This document shows positions 5,303-5,350 of a stretch of DNA of 5,350 bases, in pieces. Made by a program: the position numbers and the translations under genes. Below the pieces are notes generated by a model. It was not told the origin of the DNA. It searched no databases and saw only the letters and a program-made list of their open reading frames with translations. Source of the DNA: an uncultured Flavihumibacter sp. (GTDB lineage Bacteria > Bacteroidota > Bacteroidia > Chitinophagales > Chitinophagaceae); assembly GCA_946481605.1 (NCBI GenBank), contig CAMLPA010000261.1:1-5350 (forward strand), written 5' to 3'. Position 1 is the stretch's first letter; each line of letters begins with the position of its first letter.

Positions 5303-5350
5303 TCCGGCCGGTAATTCCGTGCGTTGTATAACTTACCTTGTGCTGGAAAT

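Overview
The window looks like a chromosomal stretch from a member of the Bacteroidota, most likely near the Chitinophagaceae (family-level placement is inference). The evidence is: TAnnTTTG-type -7 boxes upstream of genes, start codons mostly lacking a usable Shine-Dalgarno, a cysteine-free L32 beginning MPNPKRRHS, and PlsX and LacI proteins with sequence blocks I associate with this phylum. All six convincing genes are on the minus strand, so the map reads from right to left.

Right end (4234-5350): a LacI-family transcription regulator with a possible promoter and two short dyads just upstream. No sugar-utilisation gene is inside the window, so its targets are unknown. Middle (1446-4160): a compact unit, DUF177/YceD-like protein, ribosomal protein L32 (rpmF), phosphate acyltransferase (plsX) and a CPBP-type membrane protein, with gaps of 10, 45 and 25 bases, read from one TAnnTTTG promoter at 4153-4160. 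It couples ribosome assembly with the first committed step of phospholipid acylation. In many bacteria fabH follows plsX; here a CPBP membrane protein takes that place.

Left part (1-1445): a roughly 430-base gap between the CPBP gene and the next gene contains a foldable nested inverted repeat at 1173-1289 that may be a structured RNA. It is followed by a small secreted protein of unknown function, built of five degenerate copies of a 25-29 residue beta-strand/helix unit, with its own promoter and a strong intrinsic terminator. The first 305 bases hold no gene but several repeat elements: a tandem 8-mer, spaced CAACGTTA words, and a GC-rich inverted repeat of the dispersed-repeat kind.

The best candidates for something undescribed are the five-repeat exported protein and the structured intergenic element. 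The operon itself is conventional apart from the CPBP gene. No mobile element, CRISPR array, tRNA or rRNA was seen.
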